Assembly (NCBI RefSeq): GCF_900177675.1 | Contig: NZ_FXWM01000001.1 | Span: 4,659,001 to 4,723,000 of the forward strand | Source of the DNA: Bacillus sp. OV166 | Lineage (GTDB): Bacteria; Bacillota; Bacilli; Bacillales; Cytobacillaceae | DNA length: 64,000 bases | Direction of reading: 5' to 3' | Shown here: positions 32,886 to 41,293 of the stretch, one piece after another | Position numbering within the stretch: position 1 is the first letter of the stretch | Layout of the letters: every line of letters starts with the position of its first letter | Program-made: the position numbers and the translations under genes | The notes under the pieces: generated by a model | The model's input: only the letters and a program-made list of their open reading frames with translations | Told to the model about the DNA's origin: nothing | Database searches by the model: none

Positions 32886-34403
32886 CTATTCATCTACATC
32901 CTTTTTTTCACGACCTTTTTGTTTTGGAAAAAGTTTGTTGTCTACCGGACGGTTCGTTAATGGCCTGTAAGATAGAAATTGAGACGGAAATTTGATAATA
33001 CTGTATCCTAAGTCCTTCCACCTAAATGGATAGACAGGCATAAGGTAGGGTCTGCCTAATGTGGTTAATTTCAACAGGTGAATGAGCACAAAACAAAACG
33101 ATAACATAATTCCAATCCCCCCCCATATACCTGCTAAAATGATAATTGGAAAACGAATCATACGAACAGCAGTACCCATGATATAACTGGGAGAAGTAAA
33201 GGAGCCGAGGGCACTTAGTGCGATAATGATAATTAAGATATTACTTGTAAAGCCCGCTTGGACCGCTGCCTGACCGATAACAATACCACCGACAATACCC
33301 ATTGTTTGACCAACTTTTGTAGGCAGTCTTGCTCCAGCTTCTCTTAATAGCTCGATGACAAATTCTAAGAGAAGGGCTTCAATTACTGGTGGGAAAGGAA
33401 CATTCGCCCTAGATTGACCAAGAGAAATAAGCAATGCTGAAGGAATGACCTCATAATGATAAGACAATACAGCCACATAGGCTGGCGTCAACAGGACCGA
33501 TAAAAAAATCGAAACAATTCTCAGCATTCTTAAGAAAAAACCCATATTCCAACGCATGTAAACATCTTCGGTTGATTCAAAAAAACTAAGAAATGGTGTT
33601 GGACCATAAATTGCAGACGGAGAACGGTCCATCAATACGGCAACTCTCCCCCTCATTAATGAAAGGGTGACTCGGTCCGGTAGTTCTGTTGACATAATTT
33701 GTGGGAAAATCGTCCAACTATTATCCTCTATCAACTGACCAAGTACCGTTGTATCCGGAATGTAATCATATTCTAACTCCGAGATTCTTTGCCGAAAGGT
33801 ATTCACATTGTCTTCATCGACGATATCCTTAACGTAGACAAGTTTACCAGGTGTTTTTACTCTTTTTCCGATCGTGATATCTTCCATGCACAATTGTGGA
33901 TCTTTCAAATTACTCCTTATAATATTTAAATTTCCAATTAATGATTCTGTAAAAGAAATCTTCGGACCATAAACAAGGGACTCTGTTTCTGCCTTTTCAA
34001 GGGACCTTTCAACAGTTGTCCCGACATTTGCTAGGATCCCGTACGGCTCACCATCAGCATAAATGTATGCTTTTCCTTCTATTAACGATGAAACGATTTC
34101 TTTTAATTGATTGGCAGCAGAAATTTCGGCAATCGGCAAAATTTGTGCAATACTCTCGGTGGTCCATTCACTTTGAGTATTTTGTTGAATTGGTAACAGG
34201 ACAAATTCATCAAAGCTAGTTTTATCTATAAGGCTGCTTAAAAAGCAAAAAACAATCATTTTCCCGTTCTTTTTTAAAGTCCGAAAATTAAGGTCTGAAC
34301 AGGCACCTATCTCATTTTGTAGCTCTAATTTAAGGTCTTCCACATTCAAACTATGCGGTTTTTTATCTTCTGACTTTTTATTCTCTGACTTACGCTTAAA
34401 CAT
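32886..34403 (-). CDS. GerA-type germinant-receptor subunit
   Basis: 506 residues. A soluble N-terminal region of about 240 residues (DLNFRTLKKNGKMIVFCFLS, then a GSIIE-type second lobe with ISELEYDYIPDTTVLGQLIE) precedes the LMRGRVAVLMDRSPSAIYGP motif and about five membrane helices. The conserved AREAGARLPTKVGQTMGIVG-type segment appears here as REAGARLPTKVGQTMGIVG. ATG at 34403 is chosen, with AAGGTG six bases upstream. GTG three codons earlier overlaps that site. It is the first gene of the ger operon. These operons are transcribed in the forespore by SigG. I could not fix a SigG promoter. Confidence 0.93.
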   Translation of the reverse strand: MFKRKSENKKSEDKKPHSLNVEDLKLELQNEIGACSDLNFRTLKKNGKMIVFCFLSSLIDKTSFDEFVLLPIQQNTQSEWTTESIAQILPIAEISAANQLKEIVSSLIEGKAYIYADGEPYGILANVGTTVERSLEKAETESLVYGPKISFTESLIGNLNIIRSNLKDPQLCMEDITIGKRVKTPGKLVYVKDIVDEDNVNTFRQRISELEYDYIPDTTVLGQLIEDNSWTIFPQIMSTELPDRVTLSLMRGRVAVLMDRSPSAIYGPTPFLSFFESTEDVYMRWNMGFFLRMLRIVSIFLSVLLTPAYVAVLSYHYEVIPSALLISLGQSRANVPFPPVIEALLLEFVIELLREAGARLPTKVGQTMGIVGGIVIGQAAVQAGFTSNILIIIIALSALGSFTSPSYIMGTAVRMIRFPIIILAGIWGGIGIMLSFCFVLIHLLKLTTLGRPYLMPVYPFRWKDLGYSIIKFPSQFLSYRPLTNRPVDNKLFPKQKGREKKDVDE

Positions 34404-34472
34404 TGGCAGCACCTTAACTCTTCAATTTTTTTTATCTTTACCAAAAACTCTAATATTAACCAAAAGAAAATA

Positions 34473-34521
34473 AAGGGTGTCAGGCACCATGTGAAAACTT
34501 CACATGGTGCCTGACACCCTT
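34473..34521. repeat. 22-bp perfect inverted repeat with GTGTCAGGCAC core
   Basis: Arms 34473-34494 and 34500-34521 are exact complements with a five-base loop. They begin AAGGGTGTCAGGCACC. On the minus strand it follows the degV stop and is trailed by TTTATTTTCTTTT, so it can work as a terminator. The same 15-base core recurs at 44585-44599. I remember this core as an abundant dispersed repeat in Neobacillus-type genomes. Confidence 0.85.
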
Positions 34522-34533
34522 CGTCTGATAAAT

Positions 34534-35376
34534 TTATTCAAAATAATACATGAGGGCAATTGTCCCAGGTCCAGTGTGAGTGCTTATCGTAGGACCCGTG
34601 TAATCAATCGAAATATCTTTATACCCGGTTAATTCAGTAATTGCCTTTTTTAGTTTAGAGGATAATTCGTATGCTTCCGCATGAACAATGCCAGCACCAC
34701 ATATTGTTTTTCCTTGGACATCCTCCGCAAATTGCTTGGCCATATATTTAACCACCTGTGTATGGCTGCGAACCTTGGCGACGGGATTGTATTCGGCGCC
34801 TTCAAGCGAGGCAATCGGCTTGATATTTAATAATGAACCTATAAAGGCTTTTCCCTTACCAATCCGTCCACCCTTCACCATGTTCTCAAGGGTATCTATC
34901 ATAATATACAATTTTGTATGTTCGCGCACCCTTTCAAGCCGGTTAAGGATTTCGTCCATGCTCTTACCCTGCAAGGCCATTTCCGCTGCTTCCTTTACCT
35001 GGAACTGGAGGGCAATCGAGATAAACATCGAGTCAATGACTGTAACTTTCGTTTTCGTCATTTGGGCTGCACTCTCAGCAGATCGAACTGTCCCGCTCAT
35101 TTTGCCTGTCATATGGATTGATAATACCTCATAGCCTTCTTCTCCAAGCCGATCGTAAACTTCAAGAAAAGTACCCGCAGAAGGTTGGGAACTTTTCGGT
35201 AATTCCTCAGATTTTTTCATTACTTCTATGTATTCAGCTGCATCAATTTCCACTCTGTCTAAGTAAGATTCACCATTTATCGTTACGGACAATGGCACCA
35301 CCACAATACCCAGTTTTTCGGCCATTTCTAGCGGCATGTCCATTGTTGAATCGGTTACAATTTTAATTTTGCTCAT
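34534..35376 (-). CDS. DegV-family fatty-acid-binding protein
   Basis: About 280 residues starting MSKIKIVTDSTMDMPLEMAE after AGGGAAGTGATTG. An upstream extension of 22 codons lacks a ribosome site. DegV signatures are VTDSTMDMP, KSSQPSAGTFLEVYDRL, GTVRSAESAA and the C-terminal THTGPGTIALMYYFE. DegV/FakB proteins bind a fatty acid for phosphorylation by FakA. A second DegV gene lies at 55976-56830. It stands between the ger operon and ypmP. Confidence 0.9.
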   Translation of the reverse strand: MSKIKIVTDSTMDMPLEMAEKLGIVVVPLSVTINGESYLDRVEIDAAEYIEVMKKSEELPKSSQPSAGTFLEVYDRLGEEGYEVLSIHMTGKMSGTVRSAESAAQMTKTKVTVIDSMFISIALQFQVKEAAEMALQGKSMDEILNRLERVREHTKLYIMIDTLENMVKGGRIGKGKAFIGSLLNIKPIASLEGAEYNPVAKVRSHTQVVKYMAKQFAEDVQGKTICGAGIVHAEAYELSSKLKKAITELTGYKDISIDYTGPTISTHTGPGTIALMYYFE

Positions 35377-35468
35377 AACAATCACTTCCCTAACAGTACT
35401 GCTATGTATTATACAGTTAACTACTATTGAAAGGAATAACATCCATCACTTTTCGTGCTTTTTAAAAT

Positions 35469-35503
35469 AAAAGAGCACCGCTGGGGGATACCCTGCGGTG
35501 CTC
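35469..35503 (-). terminator. Terminator of ypmP
   Basis: The stem GAGCACCGC / GCGGTGCTC with an inner GGGTATCCCCC loop pairing and TTTTATTTT following on the minus strand. Confidence 0.88.
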
Positions 35504-35511
35504 GAATGGCA

Positions 35512-35763
35512 TTAAGCGTTATTCTTTAATTCTCCAACTTTAAACAATTGTTCATAATCTGGCCACTTCATGACCTTTTTCAAATAATCTTTAAAGGAGT
35601 AGCATTTTTTCAAGTTTTTTTCGTTGTAAAGCGACGTAACAAACGTCTGTAAACGGACTTGGATCATAAATTTATAAGTGCTATCTTCCTCCAATACAGG
35701 AATGTCCATGACTTTAACCTTCTGTCCAACAACATTTTTGAACTCTAGGCTTTTGAATAACAA
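35512..35763 (-). CDS. ypmP: DUF2535 protein YpmP
   Basis: An 83-residue protein, starting at TTG with AAGAGG nine bases upstream and reading MLFKSLEFKNVVGQKVKVMD. The frame can be extended to 35814, but the extension (Arg/Lys-rich) has no ribosome site. VKVMDIPVLEEDSTYKFMIQ and KKVMKWPDYEQLFK match YpmP as I remember it. The function is unknown. In B. subtilis ypmP directly precedes ypmQ. Here degV and a ger operon lie between them. Confidence 0.85.
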   Translation of the reverse strand: MLFKSLEFKNVVGQKVKVMDIPVLEEDSTYKFMIQVRLQTFVTSLYNEKNLKKCYSFKDYLKKVMKWPDYEQLFKVGELKNNA

Positions 35764-35814
35764 AATATCAATCCTCTTTTTCACCCGTTTGAGTATATTA
35801 TACACTCTTTGCAC

Positions 35815-36054
35815 GACGAATTGTGTCTAATTATGCATGGATTAAAAAATATTTATGAATTAAAAGTCCACAGTATGTGTTGTAGTTCATGAAAAAATAA
35901 GTCACTTTTTTTAGCATATTCTAGGAAACATAGTTCCTGATAATCTAGAAAGCAATCGCTTTGAACCCAGTGGAGTTTCCAATAATAACTGGCCTTTTTC
36001 TTTTCCGATAATCGAACCTTTTAGATATTAAGTTGGGAATATTGGTAACTCAAC
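35815..36054. other. Intergenic region without recognisable gene
   Basis: About 240 AT-rich bases between ypmP and the tatC terminator. No ORF with a ribosome site, no T-box (the AGGGTGGNACC core is absent) and no strong hairpin. It must hold the ypmP promoter. Confidence 0.5.
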
Positions 36055-36095
36055 AAAAAAAAGACCTTAAAGGATTTAACCCTTAAGGTCTTTTT
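36055..36095. terminator. Terminator of tatC
   Basis: The stem AAAGACCTTAA with its perfect complement, T-runs on both strands, ten bases past the tatC stop codon. Confidence 0.9.
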
Positions 36096-36104
36096 GCATT
36101 CCAT

Positions 36105-36848
36105 TTATGCTTCGACTACCTCATCTTCTTTGTCTTCTTCCTGCAGCTTTTTCAAGCGTTTGCGGTAGACAAACTTCGATAAATTAATACTGATTTCATA
36201 AAGGAGCAAGAGTGGCAAGGTTACCACAAAATCAGACATAAAGTCTGGAGGTGTAATAACGATTGCAATAATAATCAGAACGAAATACGCATATTTACGA
36301 ATTTTTGCTAAAACAAACGGATTAATGATGCCAAGTGAAGTCAAAAACATAACGACGACTGGAAGCTCAAACAGTACCCCGAATGGCAAGGTCATATTCA
36401 TGATAAAGCTAAAATATCTTTCGGCAGTGAAGTTTGTGACAAACATATCTTTTCCCATATTCACCAAAAAGTCTAGAACCATCGGAAAGATAATAAAATA
36501 GCCGAAGGCAAGACCAATGATAAACAAGAAAAATAAAGCCGGAACATAAGAAATCGTTATTCTTCTTTCTATCGGTCTTAATGCTGGTCTAACAAATAGC
36601 CAAATTTGCAAAGCGAGAACTGGAATAGTACCCGCCACAGCTACAACAGTTGCCAGCATGAAATAAATCCACATTATATCACTTGGTCCGAGAACCATCA
36701 GTTTTGTATTTCCAACAAACCATTTATAGATATCGTCTACATAAATAAAACCGGCGATAAAAAAGACTACAAATGCAAGTGCAGATACAATAATTCTTTT
36801 ACGTAGTTCTTCTAAATGATCAACTAAATTTAATTCTTTATCTTCCAT
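36105..36848 (-). CDS. tatC: Twin-arginine translocase subunit TatC
   Basis: 247 residues with six membrane helices. The conserved N-terminal NLVDHLEELRKRIIVS, then RPALRPIERR and the later FGVLFELPVVVMFL with its buried Glu, are classic TatC. An acidic/basic tail (RKRLKKLQEEDKEDEVVEA) ends it. It binds the twin-arginine signal and forms the translocase with TatA. It lies 170 bases after tatA with a terminator between them, so some of its transcription may start separately. Which of the two Bacillus Tat systems it belongs to cannot be told. Confidence 0.96.
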   Translation of the reverse strand: MEDKELNLVDHLEELRKRIIVSALAFVVFFIAGFIYVDDIYKWFVGNTKLMVLGPSDIMWIYFMLATVVAVAGTIPVLALQIWLFVRPALRPIERRITISYVPALFFLFIIGLAFGYFIIFPMVLDFLVNMGKDMFVTNFTAERYFSFIMNMTLPFGVLFELPVVVMFLTSLGIINPFVLAKIRKYAYFVLIIIAIVITPPDFMSDFVVTLPLLLLYEISINLSKFVYRKRLKKLQEEDKEDEVVEA

Positions 36849-36987
36849 GTACTTCCCCTGCCAATTTCAAAAGGTTAAAGATGTGCACGTATATATCGCT
36901 CATAGAGTTGACTCTAAACGAAATAGTGCCATTGTTTTAATAAGATGAACAAGTTTTCATGCGTTTTTATAGGTTAAACCTAGAGAA

Positions 36988-37020
36988 GAAAAAGGTGTAA
37001 GACTTAAAATCTCACACCTT
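36988..37020 (-). terminator. Terminator between tatA and tatC
   Basis: The stem AAGGTGTGAGA / TCTTACACCTT with a TTTTTC tail on the minus strand. It overlaps the tatA stop codon and would uncouple tatC from tatA in part. Confidence 0.82.
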
Positions 37021-37213
37021 ATTTAATCAAATTTTTCTTTTCTTCATCAATATCATTCATAACATCGTCTGTTAGTTCACGGGTTGACTTTTTAAATTCT
37101 TTTAATGTTTGTCCGAAGGCGCGGCCAATTTCCGGAAGTTTCTTAGGCCCAAAAATAATCAATGCAAGTGTTAAAATCAAAATCAATCCTGGTATACCGA
37201 TATTAGAAAACAT
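37019..37213 (-). CDS. tatA: Twin-arginine translocase subunit TatA
   Basis: 64 residues. One N-terminal membrane helix (GIPGLILILTLALIIFGP), the FGPKKLPEIGRAFGQTLKEF hinge and amphipathic helix, and a charged tail. It makes the pore-forming part of the Tat system in Gram-positive bacteria that lack TatB. AAAGGGGATG precedes the ATG. It is upstream of tatC on the same strand. Confidence 0.95.
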   Translation of the reverse strand: MFSNIGIPGLILILTLALIIFGPKKLPEIGRAFGQTLKEFKKSTRELTDDVMNDIDEEKKNLIK

Positions 37214-37522
37214 GGATTTACATCCCCTTTAATTGTTGTATTATATCTACTATGATTATAGTACCGAAAAATCGTTTTGAGTTAGTTATATGCAATAATT
37301 CATAGTAAATTCACAATATCTAGAAAAAGTAAAACAATAAAGCATTTTCGTATCACATTATTAATTACTAATGACAATTTAACAATTACAACTAACGAAG
37401 TCAATGATTAAATGCGTTTAAGGAATTATTAAAATATTTTGAAAACTTTCTTTTATTTGAATATAATTGGTTCATTACTAACATATAATTTTTAAAATGA
37501 TAAATAATAAGGATAGGATGTG
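37214..37522. other. AT-rich divergent intergenic region
   Basis: About 309 bases between tatA (minus) and the 82-codon gene (plus). Very AT-rich, with several TATAAT-like hexamers (for example TATAAT near 37461 on the plus strand). No gene, riboswitch or repeat was seen. It holds both promoters. Confidence 0.5.
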
Positions 37523-37768
37523 ATGAGGATGGAATTTTCACTTTGCAGTTATGATGGGGCTCTTCCTGTTGAGGTAACACTTGATGATGATAATGGAAGA
37601 TACACCATTCGCAAAAGCGATCGTAGCGGGGAATATTTTAATAGCCCACTGGAATTAATAAGCTGGGTTAAAACACATTTCAACGAAAGAGAATTTTGCC
37701 ATCCACATGAATTTAGGGGTATGCTTGCTAAATTAGCAGATTACGAATTAAATGGATCCTATTTCTAA
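37523..37768 (+). CDS. Small hypothetical protein, about 81 aa
   Basis: Reads MRMEFSLCSYDGALPVEVTL and continues as an acidic, then aromatic/His-rich protein (WVKTHFNEREFCHPHEFRGM) without signal peptide or membrane segment. GTG (37520), ATG (37523) and ATG (37529) are all possible starts behind AAGGATAGGATG. The middle one is used here. It faces dfrA and shares its terminator. I do not recognise the family. It looks like a compact alpha/beta protein. Confidence 0.65.
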   Translation: MRMEFSLCSYDGALPVEVTLDDDNGRYTIRKSDRSGEYFNSPLELISWVKTHFNEREFCHPHEFRGMLAKLADYELNGSYF

Positions 37769-37780
37769 TATCAAACAAAA

Positions 37781-37813
37781 GAAAGCACCAGCGATGCGCT
37801 GATGCTTATTTTT
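37781..37813. terminator. Bidirectional terminator
   Basis: The stem AGCACCAGCG / CGCTGATGCT with one mismatch and T-rich flanks on both strands, between the small plus-strand gene and dfrA. Confidence 0.8.
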
Positions 37814-37839
37814 ATGAGTCCAAACCTGATCAATCCGCG

Positions 37840-38328
37840 CTACGATTTTCTTTCATATATTTTGAATTCATAATCGTACGGATTCTTCTCATCCATTAAG
37901 CCCTTTTCACTAGACACTAGTTCCCATTTGCTACCATCAAATTCAGGAAAAAACGTATCTCCTGCAAATTTTTCATGAATAAGCGTGATGTATAGACGAT
38001 CCGCAAACTCAAATGTCTCGTTAAATATTTCCGCTCCACCAATGACGAAGATTTCTTCGCTTTGCTTTTTGCTTTTCTTTACAAAATCCTCAATGGAATA
38101 AAAAACCGTACAATCTTCACTCTGATAATTAACCTGGCGGGTGATCACAATATTTTCTCTGCCAGGAAGGACACGACCAATGGATTCATGCGTTTTTCTT
38201 CCCATCGCAATTGGGTGGCCCATCGTCACCCTCTTAAAGAATTTTAAATCCTCCGGCAAATGCCATGGTAATTGATTATCTTTCCCTATTACTCTATTTT
38301 CGTCCATCGCGACAATAAAGGAAATCAT
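37840..38328 (-). CDS. dfrA: Dihydrofolate reductase
   Basis: 162 residues. MISFIVAMDENRVIGKDNQL with the folate-site LPWHLPEDLKFFK (Glu/Asp carboxylate conserved), then MGRKTHESIGR and VIGGAEIFNETF for NADPH binding. It regenerates tetrahydrofolate after thymidylate synthesis. Start and thyA stop overlap as ATGA, so the two are translationally coupled. Confidence 0.97.
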   Translation of the reverse strand: MISFIVAMDENRVIGKDNQLPWHLPEDLKFFKRVTMGHPIAMGRKTHESIGRVLPGRENIVITRQVNYQSEDCTVFYSIEDFVKKSKKQSEEIFVIGGAEIFNETFEFADRLYITLIHEKFAGDTFFPEFDGSKWELVSSEKGLMDEKNPYDYEFKIYERKS

Positions 38329-39119
38329 ACACTCACTACTCCTTTAATGTGAGGGTGTGGATCATATCCCTCTAATGTAAAGTCTTCATACTCAAAAGAG
38401 TAGATATCCTTGACTTGGGGATTAATTTTAAGAGTCGGCAATGCTCTCAGCTCTCTCTCCATTTGCAACTTAACTTGTTCGAGATGGTTTTGATAGATAT
38501 GAACATCACCAAAGGTATGGATAAATTCACCTGGCTCCAAGTTGCACACTTGGGCAACCATCATTGTTAGCAGTGCATAGGATGCGATATTAAACGGGAC
38601 GCCAAGAAATACATCGGCTGAGCGTTGGTAAAGCTGGCAGGACAGCTTCCCATCTGCCACATAAAATTGGAACATACAGTGGCACGGCGGTAACGCCATA
38701 TTATCTACTTCAGCAACATTCCAGGCATTGACAAGTAGTCTTCTTGAGTTAGGATTCGTTTTAATCTGGTTGATAAGCTCCGTAATTTGGTCAACGGTTT
38801 TTCCATCCGCACCTGTCCAAGAACGCCATTGGTGACCATAGACAGGACCTAATTCCCCATTTTCGTCTGCCCATTCATTCCAAATGCGGACCCCGTTTTC
38901 CTGTAGATACCGAACATTCGTATCCCCATTTAAAAACCAAAGCAGTTCATAGATAATCGATTTTAAATGTAATTTTTTGGTCGTCACGAGTGGAAATCCT
39001 TTTGCCAAATTAAATCTCATTTGATAACCGAAGGTGCTAATTGTACCCGTACCAGTTCGGTCACCCTTTATGTTTCCATTTTCAAGTACATGCTTACATA
39101 ATTCTAAATATTGCTTCAC
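38325..39119 (-). CDS. thyA: Thymidylate synthase (ThyA type)
   Basis: 264 residues, the same length as E. coli ThyA, if the GTG at 39119 is used. It has AAGGGAG eight bases upstream, while the GTG at 39128 overlaps that site. The catalytic Cys146 lies in LPPCHCMFQFY, the folate and dUMP residues in RSWTGADG, NSRRLLVNAWN and YQRSADVFLGVPFN, and the C-terminus is VSV. It methylates dUMP with methylene-THF. It is first in the thyA-dfrA operon. In B. subtilis the corresponding gene next to dfrA is thyB, and naming could follow that. Confidence 0.97.
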   Translation of the reverse strand: MKQYLELCKHVLENGNIKGDRTGTGTISTFGYQMRFNLAKGFPLVTTKKLHLKSIIYELLWFLNGDTNVRYLQENGVRIWNEWADENGELGPVYGHQWRSWTGADGKTVDQITELINQIKTNPNSRRLLVNAWNVAEVDNMALPPCHCMFQFYVADGKLSCQLYQRSADVFLGVPFNIASYALLTMMVAQVCNLEPGEFIHTFGDVHIYQNHLEQVKLQMERELRALPTLKINPQVKDIYSFEYEDFTLEGYDPHPHIKGVVSV

Positions 39120-39173
39120 CGTGGACACTCCCTTATCTGCACATATTTATCTATTTTAACAATCAAGGGCAAA

Positions 39174-39881
39174 TTAGTGAAGCGATAGCTGTTTCAAAAA
39201 TTCAAATGTTTTTGGTGCTTTCTTCCGTAATAGTTCTTTTGTTTCATTATTTAAATAGTACATTGAGAAGGTCTCTGCAAAATATTCTTCTGGATATAAA
39301 AAATAGCTGTTTCCCGGAAATAATTGTTCATGTTCCTTTTCCCATACGCTCTTAAAGTCCTTGGAACCACTAATCTCCCCATACACATAGCGATCGATCG
39401 AATGGGCCAACTCATGTAATTCTAGATTTACAGAACTATGACCCTTTCCTGATTCACTGGAACCAATCTTAACAAGGACCACCTTCGATCCTCCAATCCC
39501 TGGGATATCATCCCAGGTTACGTTAGATGTATAACCCCGCGGAACCTGCCCAGCTAATTGCCTTGCAGTGGGATTATCCGTTAGCTTTCCATTAAAAAGT
39601 TTCAGGGTAATTCCCTGATTGTTTATTTTTTTTAAAAGGGAGAAAGGTAAAGAATTGATTCTGGAAATCATAGCAGCCGCTTCTTGTTGATCAAAGTGCT
39701 CCTTTGGTAATACAATTATTTGATCTAAAAGTGCTACTGACCGATCATCTTTAAGAGATTGGTAGATTAGCGAATTTCTAGGATAATCTCCAAGCAAAAT
39801 ACCATCATAAGAAGCTTGTGATGTATTTATGGATGATAGAAATAAACCAGCGATTAGTAGAGTAATTACCGATTTACGCAA
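39174..39881 (-). CDS. Secreted zinc metallopeptidase, anthrax-lethal-factor/PPEP-like
   Basis: 235 residues. A signal peptide with cleavage after SQA (about residue 23) is followed by one catalytic domain. HELAHSID near 152-159 is the HExxH zinc site, and YPEEYFAETFSMYY downstream supplies the third ligand (Glu). This pair is typical of the lethal-factor-like (ATLF) and Pro-Pro endopeptidase group. It is exported and not cell-wall anchored, as far as can be seen. Start TTG behind AGGGGATGATAAT. Monocistronic, upstream of thyA by 54 bases without a clear terminator. The substrate is unknown. PPEP enzymes cut surface proteins at Pro-Pro bonds. Confidence 0.85.
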   Translation of the reverse strand: MRKSVITLLIAGLFLSSINTSQASYDGILLGDYPRNSLIYQSLKDDRSVALLDQIIVLPKEHFDQQEAAAMISRINSLPFSLLKKINNQGITLKLFNGKLTDNPTARQLAGQVPRGYTSNVTWDDIPGIGGSKVVLVKIGSSESGKGHSSVNLELHELAHSIDRYVYGEISGSKDFKSVWEKEHEQLFPGNSYFLYPEEYFAETFSMYYLNNETKELLRKKAPKTFEFLKQLSLH

Positions 39882-39978
39882 ATTATCATCCCCTAATAAT
39901 TCAATATATTAATTGAATTATAACATAGGATTTAGTTAGTTAATTTGAATTTACAAGCCAAAAGTGGGGAATAAAGGA

Positions 39979-40005
39979 AAAAAAGCTGCCGAATACAGCA
40001 GCTTC
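39979..40005 (-). terminator. Terminator of the yceG-telA-terD-terD unit
   Basis: The stem AAGCTGC / GCAGCTT with loop TGTATTCG and a seven-T run on the minus strand, 16 bases after the last terD stop codon. Confidence 0.88.
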
Positions 40006-40020
40006 ACAATTTTAATAAAT

Positions 40021-40608
40021 TTAAACTTCTAATCCATAATTTCGGCAAAGCGAGGCTAATCCACCTGCAAAACCACTGCCGATCGCGTTAAATTTCCAAT
40101 CACCGTTGTGGCGGTAAAGTTCACAAATAACAACCGCTGTTTCGACCGAAAAATCCTCGCCAAGGTCAAATCTTAAGACCTCATTATTAGTATCTTCGTC
40201 AACCAAGCGAACAAAGGCATTAGAAACTTGGCCGAAATTCTGGAATCTTGCGTCCGCATCATGAATGGTCACCGTAATCGCAATTCGATGCACATGCGTG
40301 GGAACTTTACTAAAGTCAATCTTGATTTGCTCGTCGTCGCCGTCGCCTTCTCCGGTTCGATTATCACCCGTATGTTCAACAGAGCCTGAAGAGTGAATCA
40401 AATTATTGTAAAAAATAAAGTCGGAATCCTGGATAACTCTTCCATTCGCATCTGTTAAAAACGCGGATGCATCCAAGTCAAAGTCATTTCCACCATGATA
40501 ACGATTCGTATCCCAGCCGAGGCCAACAATTACCTTAGTTAACCCAGGGTTCGTTTTTGTTAAATCAATTCTTTGTCCCTTTGCTAAGTTTATACCCAAA
40601 CGTATCAC
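40021..40608 (-). CDS. terD: TerD-family stress protein (YceD/YceE-like)
   Basis: 195 residues of the TerD calcium-binding beta-sandwich. GLGWDTNRYHGGNDFDLDAS and DNRTGEGDGDDEQIKIDFSK hold the acidic metal-binding clusters. Also visible are TVTIHDADARFQNFGQVSNA and ELYRHNGDWKFNAIGSGFAG. It belongs to the Ter stress system (tellurite, phage, DNA and envelope stress). It is last in the unit yceG-telA-terD-terD, 25 bases after its paralogue. No signal peptide. The protein probably works in the cytoplasm at the membrane face with TerC. Confidence 0.92.
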   Translation of the reverse strand: MIRLGINLAKGQRIDLTKTNPGLTKVIVGLGWDTNRYHGGNDFDLDASAFLTDANGRVIQDSDFIFYNNLIHSSGSVEHTGDNRTGEGDGDDEQIKIDFSKVPTHVHRIAITVTIHDADARFQNFGQVSNAFVRLVDEDTNNEVLRFDLGEDFSVETAVVICELYRHNGDWKFNAIGSGFAGGLASLCRNYGLEV

Positions 40609-40633
40609 CTCTTTTTGAACTTTATTTAATTAC

Positions 40634-41254
40634 CTAACTAAAGGAACGAACAACTTCACTAAGGCTGGCTGCATTTGTACCGCTGCCGATTGCCGCAAAC
40701 TTCCAGTCATTGCCATGACGATAAATTTCTCCAGTCACAAGGCATGTTAGCCCGCTGTAATTATCTGATAAATTATAATGGATGAGCTCTTGATTGTTCC
40801 CAGGATTCACGACTCGGATAAAAGCATTTTTCATCATCCCAAAGTGCTGCTTTCTCTTCACACAGTCATAGATATTAACAACGAAAACAAGTTTCTGTAT
40901 ATTGGACGGTACTCTGCTTAAATCGATCATTACCTGCTCGTCATCACCGTCTCCGTCACCTGTTAAATTATCACCTGAGTGTTGTACACTGCCGTCATTG
41001 CTCTTTAAGTTTCCAAAGTAAATAACGTCCTTATTGTTTTGGAGCTTGTCGTTTGCACCAAGCATAATAACGGAAGCATCACAATCTATATTAGCTGCAC
41101 CACCGCCGCTGAATAAACCGCCGAATAAGCCGCCGCCACCGCCGCTTTGTACTGGATCCCAGCCCAAACCTACCATGATTTTAGATAATCCTGGATTACT
41201 CTTCGTTAAATCAACACGTTGCCCTTTTTGTAAATTAATAGCCAATTCAATCAC
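40634..41254 (-). CDS. TerD-family protein with Gly-rich loop (YceC-like)
   Basis: 206 residues. It is the same fold as its neighbour, but a Gly-rich insertion SGGGGGLFGGLFSGGGAANI sits in the first metal loop, and the DFDLD cluster is changed to NIDCDASVIML. The second cluster DNLTGDGDGDDEQVMIDLSR is intact. This variant corresponds to B. subtilis YceC as I remember it. One calcium site may be weakened by the change. It stands between telA and the other terD gene, in one operon. Confidence 0.9.
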   Translation of the reverse strand: MIELAINLQKGQRVDLTKSNPGLSKIMVGLGWDPVQSGGGGGLFGGLFSGGGAANIDCDASVIMLGANDKLQNNKDVIYFGNLKSNDGSVQHSGDNLTGDGDGDDEQVMIDLSRVPSNIQKLVFVVNIYDCVKRKQHFGMMKNAFIRVVNPGNNQELIHYNLSDNYSGLTCLVTGEIYRHGNDWKFAAIGSGTNAASLSEVVRSFS

Positions 41255-41293
41255 CCCAATAAGAAATTTAGTAAATCAAAACCTATTTATTAA

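Noticed and set aside
34688..35134. 148-codon plus-strand frame opposite degV
   Set aside because: Antisense shadow of a conserved gene. Its codon pattern follows from the degV frame.
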